A stretch of DNA of 64,000 bases from Balanoglossus misakiensis (GCA_040954595.2 CM082576.2:9176001-9240000); one strand, 5' to 3'. Positions 14,130 through 28,376 are shown, counted from the stretch's first letter. Made by a program: numbers and translations. The notes: generated from the letters alone by a model not told the origin.

Positions 14130-17100
14130 ACCAATAGGGCGATCTATCAATCAATCAACCAACCAACCAACCAACCAACCAATCAATCAATCAATCAATC
14201 AAGCAAACAATCTGATCGTTTAGTGTTCGTCCACGCAAATTTTGCCATTTTGGTGCAGGGCAAAGTGTACAGTACTAACAGTGCTACGCTTGGAGGGACT
14301 TCGTCAATGCATAAAATCAGTCGCGAGATTTCCTTGCAGGATGACTGTAGCATCGAGTGTACAGAATACACTTCTGTGTATGAACAAAGCCCAGTGCAGA
14401 CACCAGAACAGGTATAAATGCTGACCTAGATATCAAAATGACGAGAATCTGTCGCGCGCCGGGCATGTTGTCCAGATCGGATGTGCCCAAATCGATTTTC
14501 ACGCTGGCGCAGACAACTCGGGAAATTGCTTTTTTCGTCTGACAAACTCGAATGTATTGGCAATGGGGGCAAAGAAGTAAAGCGTGTCAAACATGTGGTC
14601 GCCAGTGAGAAAAGGGGGCAAGGAGGCCATTTGGAATATTGGAACAACTGGTTGATGACGTTCGCGAGTACGCGTTTCCACTCCTTCGTTCCAGTATTTT
14701 TTGTGGAAGGGGTTCTGCGGCATGGCTGTTGGCCTGTGAGAAATTCATTGACCATTTGAACGGTTCGCAGTGACCCGATTTTCATTCGCATCCGTGCAGA
14801 ATGTATTTTGAATTGAAATAATACCGGACGGGCAAGACGTGATCGAATCGGATCGGTGTCAAGTACGAAGGGTCAATTGCGTCTTGAAAAGTAAATGGAG
14901 CGTTCCCGTGAACCGTTAGGCCTACTCTCTGAATGTCTAAAAGTTATGATGCTTTCGTGAATGTTCCCGCGTCATGCCCTCCAGCAACCGTCCTAACAGG
15001 AAACGCACCAAACGTTAACTGACACTTTATTACCTGGAACCTGAAATGATGATGATTAACGCACAGCGAATCGATATCGCGCCAGGCCCCGCTCCAGAAG
15101 ACACCGTTCCGGCGTTTCTCCCATCCGCAGCTGGACTGTTTTGTCACTATTTTTTTTTGCACAGAAAACGCCGACAATCGAATGACGTCAAAGGCCCAGA
15201 GATTTTGTCAGTATGTCAATGCAGTCCCATCACTAATCGGAAGTTAGAGAGAGATCTATTCATGGAGGGGAAAAAGACGACATTGTTTACCAGTGAAAGT
15301 CTCCAAGTAGTTTGTGCTCACGGGTCCATGAAGGGGTTATTTTCTTTGTCTGGCAAGTGGCGGTGGCATGACCAAGTGATGCGCCCATTGCTCGTTCTCA
15401 GTCTAGCCGCTGGTCCGCATTCGAGAGAACAAACATTACAAATGTATCGTGTGTGGGGTGTTTTTTGACACATAGCACGTGACCTGTGTCTTTCACAATC
15501 GGTGTTTGTGTGTTTGTTTTTGCGCCGATCATCCCCCGAACAACCTGATTGATCATTTTTAGGCGCCGGACTTTCCGGCCCTGCGAGAACTGTAGGCTCA
15601 GTTTCCCATGTCAGAATTAAATATGATCGCATGAAATGAAATATACAATAGCTGTTTATGTAGTTGGATTTTAAACCAGCTTTGACGTTCCCCGCTTTTT
15701 CCACCCCCCCTTCACCGGGATCACATCAACCAAACTGCACCATAATAGAAACCTCAAATGCGGTTCCCGACACACAACCTATTTCCACACGCGGCAGCAC
15801 TACACGGCTTGAATTTGCACTTCGAAATAAAGTGTTTCATATATCGTCACAAGAACGGATTTTTAAGTTTACTAGTAAGTAGAGAATGGCTGGATATGTT
15901 GTTTGCGCAGTAACCAAGCACTTTTGTCGATGCATTGCGCAATGCATATGCAAGCATTCATGCATGCTCGCATCTAAGCGTGATTTCGCTGGATGTTTCC
16001 CCAATATCGCTCCAAACAGCAAACGAGCAAGTAAAAACCAGAGATTCAATTTGAAGTACGTGTCCAAACATTCAGTTTCGCGTAGTTAGGTTCGGGCAAC
16101 TTGAGCGCTTTGAAACGACATCTTGGAAAGACCTACCCATTATAAGAAATTCGCTAACAGGGTATCGCCAGACTGCAGAGCACTTAAAATGACCGTTTGG
16201 TATTGGCATCAAAAGACCAGAATACAAGAAAAAAGACATTCCCCGTTTCTATAGTATACTTTGTCAGTGGGCCTCGACCGGTTTATGGGGGAAAAAACCT
16301 ACAAATGTTCAATGACCAGTTGGCATTTACGACAAAAGTGAGGCGTGCGTTCAGCTTAATTCACCTTAAATCACCTGCGGTAGCATCACACCCACGTTGA
16401 ACACTGATCCATCGAACGTCAACTGTGTCGTCATGGTTACATGTTAAAAGAACGACTCGAAAAGAAGGTGCCACGCCTGTAGCGCCTTGTATGCCCGCGA
16501 CCCATCTTTTATTAAGGCCTTAACGACAATTTCGGCTCCGTTTTTTTTTGTATATGATGGCGGTGCAAGGAATTCTCCGGAACAAATGTCTCCACATGGG
16601 CTGCAGTCTAGCGTTAACCAGCTCGGGTGGCCACGAAAAGCACAACAATAGTGGAGCAAACACACGCTTGCTTGGAAAACATGCGTAGGGGTACATTCAG
16701 CCTTGTTATTCGAGATCCTGTGCTAATGATACACGTCGGAAGTCAAGAGATGTAAACAGGCCCACATGGGAGTTCCAGCCAAGTGCAAGGACAAATCGGT
16801 ATTAATGGGCGGTGTACGTGTGACACGTGGGCCTAGATTCATATTATGAAAAAAAATGATCATAGAATAAAAGTCCGTAAAATGTTCAGATCAGCCGGAA
16901 TGCAGGGTTCTGCATCAACAGTCTGCAGTTTCAGTTAGTCTTTCAGTTCAGATGGCAACTTTCTAAGTGTCCAAACAAACCAGGTATGGCACTATGCATG
17001 GTTCTCTTGCATTCGGGATCACCGATTGGCCAAAATGTATCTGTGGGGCCAAATTTAAAAATCACGCTATTTCACACAACGTCGATCAAAACGGTGAAAT

Positions 17101-20100
17101 AACCCGAGAAAGGTAAATCAAAGTTTCAGATTGCTTTCTTTCAAGAGGTGGGAAAGTTATTTGGGAACAGAATTATCCGCGTGGAAACCATGTTGGCCTA
17201 GTAATCCGAAACTGAATAAAATCTGGTGGAAAAAAGGAAGGGGACAAAAGAGGTGGAAAAAACCGTACAGGACACCAAACAGGGTGCTACACAAACAAGC
17301 GAGTCCGATAGCCATCAATTGCTGCGGGGAAAAGGTGGTGACTTTTTCCCATCCCCCCGTTTTTTGCATTGATGCCGATAATGGGCGGCGGTGGTCTGCC
17401 TCCCCAATGACGTCACGCGTAAAACTGGTTGTGATAGAGACACGTGTGGCCACCGGGGGCTATTTGTATTGAAGGTAACAAACAAGACTTTTCAGTTGGA
17501 GATTTCAACCGAGATAAGGTTTGACCCGGCTCATGCCCACTGAATGCTTTATTGGAAAATCAAACTAAATGCCTATCACGTCCGTGCTATTTTTTCAGGG
17601 TATTTTGAGCCCCTGTTTCCCTCCAGTCTCCCCCGCTGTGGCTAAAGGCAGCGTCATTTCGGCGTTTTCTGTGGGGAATCTACGGTTGGCATGGTAAAGC
17701 AACAGTGCAACAATTAAGTAATAACACATGATAGCGAGGGCAATATCACGATTTGACGTCTTAATGGTCCCTGTGTAAACCCAGGCATACTTTCGCGTCT
17801 AAAAAAAGTTTTCCTCGAGATACGTGTATCAGACTTTAAGCGTGGCCCCATTTTCATTTATTAATGAAATTGAAATGTCACGCTCATATTCTACCCACGT
17901 CGCAACATCTGCCTATAGGCAAACAACTGCTTGACATTTTGCTTTACCTTTAAATATTAATTTAAGCGCACGTAAATACACTGGTTTCTACTAATCAGCT
18001 AACGACGGCGAAGAAGTTATCTTCTCAGTGGTGTGTGCAGTGTCTGTTGGGGGTTCTGCGTACCGTAGGGGTCACTTCAGTTGTCTTTATCGACGGTTCT
18101 TGTATTTGTCGCCGCTGAGAGACAGACACAGAGACCGAGACGGATGGGTGGATGGGTGTGTGTTTAGGTGGGGCAGTTGATTTAGTTGGAAAATAGACTA
18201 CAGGTGCTGCGTGGATCTTGGGCAAAGTTTAAACATTTATGAGTTAAACGTCAGTGGAGTTTTCCCAGGCATAGCTCTCCAATGACGCAAATCGGGAGTT
18301 GTTTTCCCCGGATTCTAACTTTCTTTGGTAAAACCGCGAGAGGAATGTAGTGCGCCTGACCCCAAAACCCCATCCTATCAGACAACACAACCAGAAAGGA
18401 ATAAGATGCACATAATCAATACATCCGCTGTTTTTATTTCTTGAAAAGGAAAAACGAGACGGGAATGCGCTTGAACGCCTACTATTAATATACCATTACA
18501 AGATAAGATTGACGCGCACAAGGCTGCATGCTATTATACCAGGCGTGGACCGTACTAAATTGAGGCTAAGTTGAGATGATTTTTAGATTGAATTATGCTG
18601 CTTGCGTGCGTAAACAGTTTCAGATACGTCGAAGCATTTCCTGTCTATTTAATCACACGCGATAGAGTGAGAATTCTGTGCACCACGGGGAGATCTCGCT
18701 GCTGACGTTAGGCGGGGGCAAAATTCCATTTCCATTCCAATTCCGATATGGCAATGTGATGTCATAATCAATTAGTGTCTATATTGCGGCCGTCTTTTTT
18801 TCGGCGTCACATTGTTCGCACTGTGTTACTCAGAACTCTATCTGAAAGCTTGCCATGTCTACTTTCCTAATCATAACTTGTCAGGTGGACTCATTGAGGT
18901 ACTTCACGAGCGTGTAAACGAATTTCGATCGCTCTCCCATCAGAACACGTAAATTATAAATGATTGATGCCTTTGTTCTACGATCGTCAATGTGGGGGCA
19001 GATTGCGTCAGTCGCCCGTCAATCTCTCATATACTGATATAGACATTGTGTATTAAAATATCCCGAGTGGTTGCGTAGTCTCGCGTGCTTTTGTCAATCG
19101 TTCACAGGTGGAAATGAGAGAGGCTAGACCCACGCCATATCCGATATGACCTTCTCTCCCTATAAATCTCCAACTGTTAATAGCAATTGAGATGTCGAAG
19201 AACGGAAATACATTTCACGTGCTGACGCAGTTTCCCTGAATGATTGTATTGAATATTCCCAGATTTCCAAAGTATGTTCGCGTACATATTTTGATAGTGT
19301 CCCTCAGCTGACCAGAGGGCGTCCTAACTTTCGAATCGCGGGCAAACTTAGGTTTTTTATCTTTCACCATTGCGGCATGAGAAGCATACCGCCGTCGCTG
19401 GTGTCGTGTTTTGTCAGAATGTGGCACGATGTTGAAAAGTTGCGTCATTATCAGCGACATGACCACCTGTTGATCGCATACTGGCCGGTAGCTGCAAGAC
19501 CGAAAGTTCTATTCTCTGTCGTGCACCGAGACGATAATCAATGATCACTCACCTGCTGAAAAGGGAATAAAAGCAGAATTCTTCAGTATTTCTCCGTTGT
19601 TTCCGATGAACCTGCTTGGATCAAATCTTTCCGGGTTTTCCCAGCACCTGGGGTCGTACAGCGCTGACCAGATGTTCGCTAAAACGCACGTGCCTTTCGG
19701 TATGTGATAGCCCCTCAGGGTAACATCTTCGGTGGTCGAGTGAGGTATGGCCAACGGCGCCGGGGCGCTGCTGCGAAGTGTTTCCAGCACCGTGGCGTGC
19801 GTGTACGGCATCCTGAGCTTGTCCGCAAAACAGGGCCGTCGGTCGTCGCCGACCACCTCGTCAATTTCCGCCTGTACCCGGCGCTGGACCTCGGGGTTGG
19901 TTCCGAGGTAGAGACAGGCCCAGTACAGAGTGTCCGAGGTCGTCAAGGTCGAGGCGCTGAACAGGTCTATGAGGGTGGCCAGCATCACACTGTCGTCCGA
20001 AAAAGACGACGCTCTCCCCGTCTCCTTTTCCCTCTCCCTCTCCAAGAGATACGCGTCGGTGAAGTCGCGGATGTCCTCGGGGTCGAAACTAGCGCGGTGA

Positions 20101-21244
20101 TCTTCGATTATCTTCCCGACGAACTCCTCGACGGGCACCTTGAGACGCAGCACGTCCGCCGACTTGTCTTGGCCGGGAAAGTAACGCAGGAACGGGAAGA
20201 AGTTCGCCGCGCTGCTGTTTTCGACGATGGACGCAATTTTGAAGAAGATCCTGATGGTGGAGGTGAACTTCTCGTCGTTGTAGTCGTACCTGTTGCCAAA
20301 GCCGAACGTGCAGACTATATTGGAAATGGCACACTCTATGGTATCAACTGCGTCAATGGGTTCCCCGGCCGTGCCCTCCAAGAAATCGAGAAAATAGCCC
20401 ACTTCACGTCGGACGATCTCCTCGACTTTGAGCTTACCGACACCGCATTCTCTGAGACCCTTCAGCATGAAGCGACGCTGCTCGTACCATGTATCACCGT
20501 AATCAGAGAACGTCAAACCTGGAATAAATATAACCAGTAGAATCATTCACTTTAAATTTCTGAACTTTACATAGAATCAACTAATAGTATGCGTAATGAC
20601 GTGACTACATCGTTAACCATGGTGAACCTTGGAAAGATTACGAGAAGTTTTACGTTTTATTCCATATTCCTAATATTGGAATTTACACCACAGGTGTACC
20701 GATATGGTGCAGCATTTCACCCCATCTCGAACCCATGTTAAAGTCCGTAATATACTGTAAATACAGACCCTACATATGACGTTTTCTAAACAGACTTAGT
20801 ATCTCAGTAAATGTATGTCCAAATAGATGGAGAGAGAGAGGGGGGGAGCGAGGGGAGACATGCAGACAGACAGAGAAACAAACCTTTTGGAAGTGCACCT
20901 TGGGGTCCGAAGCCCGGTCTCCCTGAGAACTTATGGCCGTTATGAAGAAAAGCTTCTTTAATCGCTTCCCAACCATTGAGAACAACCAGACGCTGCATCC
21001 CCATCCGCACGCTGATGACGCCTCCGTACTTCTCCGCCATTTTGGCGAACGTGATGTACGGTCTTTGGCCGATGCTCAGCAAACTGCCGATAACGGGCAA
21101 ACCCCTCGGCCCGGGTGGGTACTTTTTGCCGGCCTGATTTCTCAGGTAGGAGGCGCCCACCAGAAAGCTCAGCAGAAACACCAGTAGAGTCGTCAAGAAA
21201 TCAGAATGCCCCGCCGTAAGGGCTTTCATCAGATAATCCAACAT
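13712..21244 (-). CDS. Cytochrome P450, CYP2 clan (CYP-B), three exons
   Basis: Complete P450 of 508 residues. Exons in coding order: 21244-20884, 20518-19553, 13911-13712. Both introns are GT-AG and phase 1, at the same protein positions as in CYP-A. The ATG at 21244 is used because the frame begins upstream only with a GTG. Features in order: N-terminal hydrophobic anchor (about residues 15-33), hinge PPGPRG at 43-48, I-helix [11 protein letters not shown], ExxR as [13 protein letters not shown], and the heme loop FSAGKRACTG with Cys447. The I-helix lacks the usual acidic residue before Thr (Leu instead) and the Gly (Ser instead), which may alter proton delivery. The last exon lies 5.6 kb away, but it is the only heme-loop exon seen in the interval and restores frame exactly. 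Confidence 0.88.
13912..19552 (-). other. Large second intron of CYP-B
   Basis: Intron of 5.6 kb, far longer than other introns of the two P450 genes. It starts GTGAGT and ends CAG on the minus strand. It contains a (CAAT)n array near the acceptor. Open frames inside it (for example near 14430-14790 and 15046-15468) match nothing I recognise. Confidence 0.7.
14031..14200. repeat. (CAAT)n and (AACC)n microsatellite
   Basis: About 170 bases of TCAA tetranucleotides with GATC variants and a short CCAA sub-run at about 14156-14180, inside the CYP-B intron. Asn-Gln-Ser repeat frames here are artefacts. Confidence 0.97.
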
Positions 21245-21303
21245 TGTCACTTCACAGGTAGGACAGATTCTAAAAAAAATTTGTATTGGTGTGGCTGCCT
21301 GTG

Positions 21304-21312
21304 CATTTATAT
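21304..21312 (-). promoter_or_regulatory. TATA box of CYP-B
   Basis: Reads CATATAAAT on the minus strand, with the TATAAA core at 21306-21311. It lies about 62 bases before the CYP-B ATG, predicting a leader of roughly 30-40 bases. Confidence 0.55.
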
Positions 21313-21757
21313 GTCGACGTGACCTTCAAATCGAAGGTAAGCTGCACTGAAGAACATTTTGTAAATATTTACAAAGGGACAAAGTTCTAGGTGACATTCA
21401 TATGATCATGGACACTCTACATGTAACACGAAAAGTGGCCCATCTTTCACATTCACGTATGTCCACATTTTCTATGACAAACTTATTCCACCTTACCCCC
21501 TCCTCAATGACTAAAGGTAAACCCCTCCCCATCTAAAAGCCAACACTCCCTTCCCTATCATTAGCTTCCCCAAATTACTGAAAGTACCCAATGTAAGAAT
21601 TGAGAGTAAATCTAAGTTGAAGACAAGCAACTTTGATATTTAGGAAATGTACATTTTTCAAGTAAAATATTCTACATACTGGTACTAACATGGCCATTAT
21701 AGAATGCAGCAACAGTGAGTGGACAACACTGATATGAAATATTTTGAAAGAAGATAT

Positions 21758-21763
21758 TTTATT
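21758..21763 (-). terminator. CRNKL1: Candidate poly(A) signal of CRNKL1
   Basis: Reads AATAAA on the minus strand, about 810 bases after the CRNKL1 stop codon and before the CYP-B promoter. It is the clearest canonical hexamer I noticed in that interval; use is inferred. Confidence 0.35.
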
Positions 21764-22572
21764 CAGGATGTTCATAAAAAATATACAGTGGCAGTTAAAG
21801 ACATTTTTTGCCTATGTCTGTTTGTTGGACAACTTTATGAAAACTGACATTTCTCGTGAAAGTCTTGGGGTTTACGACAGCCTCTCCCAATTGCCAAGAG
21901 AGTCCATAAAATTGAATTTTCAGTTTACATGTACATTAAGATTTGGAAACCATTATCAATGATAACTTGTACCAAGTGTGAACCACCACTCTTTAAAATT
22001 CACAGTTCCTTAATGGGGATAAATGGGGCTCGTATTTCTGAAAGTTTCACTCAACATGTCATCCAAACACTCTCCATTGGCTCTCATATTTCACTCCTGT
22101 CATTTTCGTCTCCTCGGAACCTGTAAAGTGTAACTGTCGTGATCTACTTCTTGACAAAACCATTCGTCTGTCTTCAAACAGCACCATGTCGAAATGATTA
22201 TTTACTGTCACTGGTTGATCTGTGCTTGGCAGGCCGAGCAAGCAGCGCCTATGTTTGTGTAATCTCGGTGTTCCTTCAGTGCGCTCCAAGGATGCCAACT
22301 CTTCAATCTCCGTCTAAGTTTACATAACAGAGATCACGCACACCCAGATGTCCTGGCAGATTTGGTTATTTACAGACGGAGATGTTCTTGGAGGCCAGCA
22401 CAGAATACTAACATAGTCCTTGGATTTTCTTGTCTTGTCCCTGCTGATTTCTACTTTCGTGACGCAGTCGCTCGCGTAAACAAACTAGGGATACATGAAT
22501 GACAGAGTGAAGGCCAACGCTGATGTCTCGGAAGATTGTAGACACTACCATGTAAATTATTAACCGCTGGGT
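21764..22572 (-). other. Probable CRNKL1 3' UTR
   Basis: About 800 bases following the CRNKL1 stop codon with no other gene signal. The length depends on the candidate poly(A) site at 21758. Confidence 0.4.
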
Positions 22573-25500
22573 CTAATCATCATTTTGCGCATGTGCACTC
22601 TTCCATTTCTTAGCCATAGCCAGCAGTTTAAGATTGGGTTGGTTAGCTGCGTCTGTTGGAAATATGTAGTCGTAGTACTCCTCCCAGCCAGCATCAGACT
22701 AAAATGGAAAAGATAATTATAATTAATTTTTCTTCCTTTCTATCTGTATTCAATCAGAAGGATATATTTATCATGAGACTGTGACATTGGACCACAGTCA
22801 CCATCTTTTGAAGTTTTTGTGGTCATTTTGTCTCATGTTGGACATTATGCCATTTGGCTTACTGCAACACGCTGAAGAGGCCCTGCCCTTTTCCTGGGTG
22901 CACTGCAATGGTTGTTTCAGTGTACTATGGATGCTGCAGTTTTCCCAATTGAAGAGAGTAAAATCGACAAAAACAGTAATGTAACTTTTTACTCACCCCA
23001 TCTTCTGTTTGAACTTTCCTCCTCTTCTTCACCTTCTTGGGCATCTGTTCTTGTACCTTCTGCAAGCTGTCATCATCACCACAGTTAACCTGAGACAAAA
23101 TGAACACAGCATCAATCAATATTCTTAGCAATCTTCAGGGATGTTTATAACAACAAACGCACATAATAAAGCATTAGACAGACACAAATATTATACTTGT
23201 AGAGGTTTTCACTTGATGTCTCCAGTGCTGAATGAAAACAGACATCGCTCACCAGGTGTCTGAACCTTAACACATGGCTTATACCTGCACTCACTGAACT
23301 CACACACTTACTTCAAAGTCTCTCCACGATTCCAGTAACATCAGCCTGTCCTCTTTCTCTTCGCTTCTTCTCAGCGTCTTGTTGGCTTTTTCGTAGATCG
23401 ACCTGGCCCTGAAAACGCAGTCCTCGTCGCCAACTGACGCTTCAAACTGTGCATAGCTTATCCATACCTGTTGAAAAACAGAGTGAAAATTCATATACAT
23501 AGCTGTTTGGGGCAAAAAAAAAATCAGCATGGTAAAAAAACACCCATTTATATGCCTCAAGAATGGATTACTGATCCTCTTCCAGGCTGTTTTTTTTTAA
23601 AGCAAGAAACACTGACAGAACCATCACAACCTAGGAAATGTGGCCATTACCTTGACGTGCTGCGTTCTTTCCAGCAGTCGATCGTACAATTCCCGCGTCC
23701 TGTCGTACTCTTCCTGTTCTATTTCCAAGTCAATGTAGGCCTTCCACAACACTTCGGGCATGTCCAGTTTGGGCTGGTTGATGGCCAATTCGTAGATGGC
23801 CCTCGCCCTCTCAGCATCGCCCAGAATGGTCTCCAGTTCGGCGTACTACAGGAGAACAACAGTCGAGTGTAAAAATGTCATCGTCTGCATTTCACGAGCA
23901 TTTCACTAGTTACTTTTGAATGGTCTGATAAATTCTTTAGTCACACTATTGATATTTACCTTCATCCATGTGGTGCAGTTCTCCATGTTGTACTCCAGGA
24001 ATTTTTCGTACAGAATCCGGCACCTGTCAAACTCTCTCAGCTGCAATTCCAGTTCTATGTAACCTTTGAATAATTTGTCCTTGGGGCATTTCCCGATAGC
24101 TGTGCCCTGCGACATCAAACAGAACATGTATCTCAGACAAGAAGCAAGAAGATCACACATTACTTCAAGCACATTCCTGGTACAACACTCTCCTTCTGCC
24201 AAGTTTGAACAAAATCAGTATAGGCATGTGTTAGAATTATGATGCTGGACTTAGAGAACTTCATGATAATCAGCAATCTAGTAGCCATATTGGATTACAT
24301 CACGAAACAAACTAATGTGCCTGTGTTCACAAGTGACAAATGACTTCTGCACCTACCAGTATTTTCCTAGCATTCTGCAAATTCTTCTGTCTGATTTCAA
24401 ACTGTGCAAAGAGCAGCCACAACTTTGCAAATGTGAACTTCTTATGAGGAATCAGCTCCAGACAGGCCTGATATACCTGCCTGGTTCTTTCATAGTCCTG
24501 AATTTCAAACAAAAAAACAGAGAATACATTTCACAAACTGAAAACTGTGTGTGTTTTGACAGTATATGTTTAATATGGTAAATACTGATTAAAATGATTG
24601 AACGACCATTTGTGCAAAACTTACTCGAGCTTCCAGTTCTTCATACAACGCATAATTAATCCATAAATATATGTATCGCCTGTAGTATCTCTTTTCCTGC
24701 ATCGGTGGCACATTCGCAATGGCCCTTTCATAGATCTCTCTCACTTGTTCCTCGGCGCCGTCAGCTTCAACAAGTCTCAAGTAATCGAACCAGGCGTCGT
24801 AGTTGTTGGGATTGGCCTTCACTTCCTGGGAACAGAATTATGGATGCTTTGTAGTTACTCTAGCCTCAGTGCATACACTTGTTGATGGGGTTACATTCAG
24901 TGCCCTGTCCTTTACGACAGTTTGCGAGACTGACATTCTGCATGAACATTTTAGAAGAGATAGACCAAAGGTTTCAGATGGAGGTGTCCGTAATACAGAG
25001 AACAAAGGTGATCACCTACCTCTTCGTACTGAAATCTTCTCTTGCTAACTATGACGTCTTCGATGCCGGCTCTGTCTCCGTACTTCTTCTCATGAATGGT
25101 GTAATTCTTGAACAATTCTTGCGCATTTTGTTTTGGAATGTGGTCCAGCGCATACTTGTAAATCGCTCGAACTCTGTCATGCTGTTCAGGGGGGAAAAAA
25201 TCAGTCAAATCACACGAAAACTGCTGTCACATAATCAGATTTTTGACACAATGCTTGCTACATATATTTGCACAAAGATCACGTACCTCTTTCTGTTTTT
25301 CTTCAAATCTTGCAAACGACACAAAAAGTTTTTCTTCCATGTTTTCCTCGCCGTAGAACTCGACTGCTCTCTCATAGACTCTCCTGGAATTGCCAGTGTA
25401 GTTGTGGTGTTCTTCAAAGTTGGCGTATCTGATCCAGTTCTTGACATCAGGATGGACTATGACAAGTGAGTATAGTCAAGGAAATGTAATATTGATGGCA

Positions 25501-28266
25501 ATGTATCTACACTATCAGGTTTTTGTTAACATTGGGGGAGGTTTAATAGTTAGAACCAAAACCATGCAATTTAGGCAGTGCCTCCACACTGTGTATGCTC
25601 ATACACTGTACCAGTAAGGATATATCTTTCATAGATTTGTCTGGCCCGGTCCACTTCTTTGTATCTGAGTTCCATCTTGATAAACGACAACCAGGCCTGT
25701 TCTTCTGGTTCCCATTCCGCCCACCTCTCGAAGACCTGCCTGGCGCCGGCAATGTTGCCCAACATTTCTTCCATGTAGGTGTACTTGTACCAGAACTGGT
25801 TGGCCCTCGGCATGATGGTGACGGCCCTGTCCCAAATGTTCCTAGCATGGTTGACTTGTCGATTTCTGTTGAGGAGGATAATGTCTCAATTTGTACATTG
25901 GATGCAGCAAGCAAGCATTTTTGTCATTTCCCACAAATTTTCTCTCAAATCCGTGAAAATGAACTGAATTCCACAATAGTGGCCACTATCCTTTAATTTT
26001 TCAAAAACACAAGAAACTCATTAACATATCACTTAGTAATAATACCGACAGTTACGTTATGTCATTTAGTCTCTTCCTCTTTTCATTTTCAAGAGCACAT
26101 CTTGTAATAAACGTATACTTGAATCTTCAACAATGCAAGGCCTTCAAGAAGATTACCGGCTTACAATCGGACCAAAAGTATAGAAAACAAACTCCTTTGC
26201 GCTTCACAGCTTGGTAATCTATCATTTGCTTTTTTCTCTCCTCATGTTGAAAGACCTTTCCCATGTAAACACACACGACCTTCAAAAGAAGATTGCAAGT
26301 GAGAAGACTCAGGATTCACAAGACAATTTCCTTGCACTCCACTTCAACTTTACACCCCAGTACTCACAAAAACAACTCGAAAACCTCTGTCTTATTCCTC
26401 GAGTCGTTCCCTCCTTGACCGTTTTGTTCAGACATTCAATTCATGGCCTTGCATTTCAGACCTGTTGGTGCCTAAGATCTAGGCAATTGTGTCTTTGCCA
26501 GTATCTCGGCCTTGGTGATTCCAAATTTAGTTTCAAGGCCTTTGCATCTATCCCCCCCCCCCCTAGATAACTACAGCATTACCCTTGTCAAGTAACGCTA
26601 GGGCGTCTAACTTATGCAAACATCTCTGTTGGGTAAACAAAGTGATACTGCATCAAGGAAAGTAGTACTCTTATTTTTGTTCATTCTGGCGAGCTCAAGA
26701 TTTGTTTTCACCCGACAATACCACACAACCAAGAAACTCTGGCAGCTTACACTGTGAAATCACAGAGTTACAATTCATAAACAAATGCACCATTGAAATT
26801 AGCCAATCACTGATTGCTTCACGATGTGTCTTCAGTGCAGTGTATGCTTACTGTTTGCCATGATGAGACACCCTTTCTGATTGGCTCGATTGCAATTTTC
26901 CTGAAACTGTACAATGATGACTTTTGGCTGGTGCTTGCCTTATGTCTAAAGGATGCCCACCGACTAAAATCAGAACCACAATCGCCTTTCCCCAATTCTG
27001 CACACACGTCATTTTCAAATCACCAGAATCACAAATCATCACCCACAGCAAATGGCATTCAATTATTACAGATTCAACCAATCATCAACATCTTAGTACC
27101 CGGTAGTAAAAATGGAACTTACTTCATTTCCATTTCAGCATACTTCAACCATATTGTAATGTTCCTGTGATCCACATCCAGAGCTCTCTCATAAATTGAT
27201 CTTGCCCTGCAAAGATATACAAATCATTAATATTCATATAAACAGTTATTAAAGTATCATCAGACTATCATCGTAAAAAAACCACCATCATTCCTTGATA
27301 AACAAATCAGCTTTAAATGAGGTGTCATGTCACCTGTCAAATTCTCTCTGACTTTCTTCCCACTGTGCATATTTGATCCAATTTGCCATGAGATTTCGGT
27401 TCTTTCTTATGTTGTCTTCAAATTCCTTCCTCTTTTTCAGCCGATACTCCTGCAGCTCTTCTGGATCTGTGATCTTTTGTTTGGGGGGCTATTGTCGTTA
27501 AGGAAAGAAAAGAAAAAAAATGGTGTATCTCTTTATCATGGAGAATTGACAGACTGCACCTGAAGTACAACATTATATCACGTATGGATATAGAAACTTA
27601 CCGGAGGCACGGCTTCCAGCTCTCTTTCTTTAGCTTCCCTCAGGATTTGTTCGGCTGTTATCTGCAGCTCTGCAGGCATCTTGTTTTTCACCTGTAAAGA
27701 AAAATGATGGTCATTTCATTGCCACTGACATCCCAAAAGTGTCATTCTGGTGCTCTAAAAGAAGGTGACTGCTCAATTATCTTATACATGCCACAATACA
27801 TCACCCCATCAAATATACGTATCCACACACAGTATGCATTGCATCTCGAAGTTTAGACAGTGCAAATGCACTTTAACTTTAGACATTGGTAATAAAAGGT
27901 GATATGACAATTTCAGAAATTGTGTCAAGAAGTGAATTTCATCTAAATTCTGATGCCAGTGAGTGAGTGAGTGAGTAAGTGTATACATTATGCATTGTGC
28001 GTTTGAATGTGCGTCTAGTTATCTCCCTCTCCTACTTTTTTCATTGCCATTGTCATTATCAAGTCATCTCCTTGGTGCATAGTATACTACAGCACGACCA
28101 ACACTTCTACAGCATGCATAGAGCCAAGTGTGATGGCGTTATTCACAACAAATGCATTGCAACGGATCACGGAAGCAAGCAAGCAAAGCCAAACATGTAA
28201 ACAATCACAATCATGACATACCTTGGCCACTTTGGGCGTTTTTGCCTTCCCTGTCGTTGTCGCCAT
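22573..28266 (-). CDS. CRNKL1: Crooked-neck-like spliceosome scaffold, 14 exons
   Basis: Complete 672-residue orthologue of CRNKL1/Clf1/Syf3 (human short form 687). It is a nuclear HAT-repeat scaffold of the NineTeen-associated complex, needed for spliceosome activation. Exons in coding order: 28266-28222, 27691-27602, 27488-27334, 27206-27123, 25865-25612, 25456-25287, 25181-25020, 24825-24625, 24497-24357, 24106-23960, 23845-23651, 23467-23312, 23089-22997, 22698-22573. All introns are GT-AG and phases agree throughout. The start [15 protein letters not shown] matches the family N-terminus. HAT repeats fill most of the protein, with the typical pattern of aromatic residues and E-R at helix ends ([44 protein letters not shown]). 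The tail has the basic [15 protein letters not shown], a likely nuclear signal, then [11 protein letters not shown]. It is divergent from CFAP61, as in vertebrates. Confidence 0.97.
25866..27122 (-). other. Intron 4 of CRNKL1
   Basis: At 1,257 bases this is the longest CRNKL1 intron. I see no exon or clear transposon in it, only a short C-run near 26555. Confidence 0.6.
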
Positions 28267-28376
28267 GGTTGTTGCGCGTGTGGTTATAGCGATTAATTAA
28301 AGTTTACAAGATAAAATTTCCACAACGAATCTTCAAACACGCTTCGAGGAAATCCTACACAAAAAACGGGGATACC

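Noticed and set aside
13928-14223. Asn-Gln-Ser repeat protein frames
   Set aside because: They are the translation of the (CAAT)n array inside the CYP-B intron.
14426-14791. Minus-strand frames inside the CYP-B intron, considered as a decayed P450 or other pseudogene
   Set aside because: No P450 motif or other known domain could be aligned, and there is no supporting splice context.
15046-15468. 140-codon plus-strand frame
   Set aside because: Lies in the CYP-B intron and has no family resemblance, conserved motif or promoter.
19704-20540. 278-codon plus-strand frame
   Set aside because: Antisense shadow of CYP-B exon 2, which has all the P450 motifs on the minus strand.
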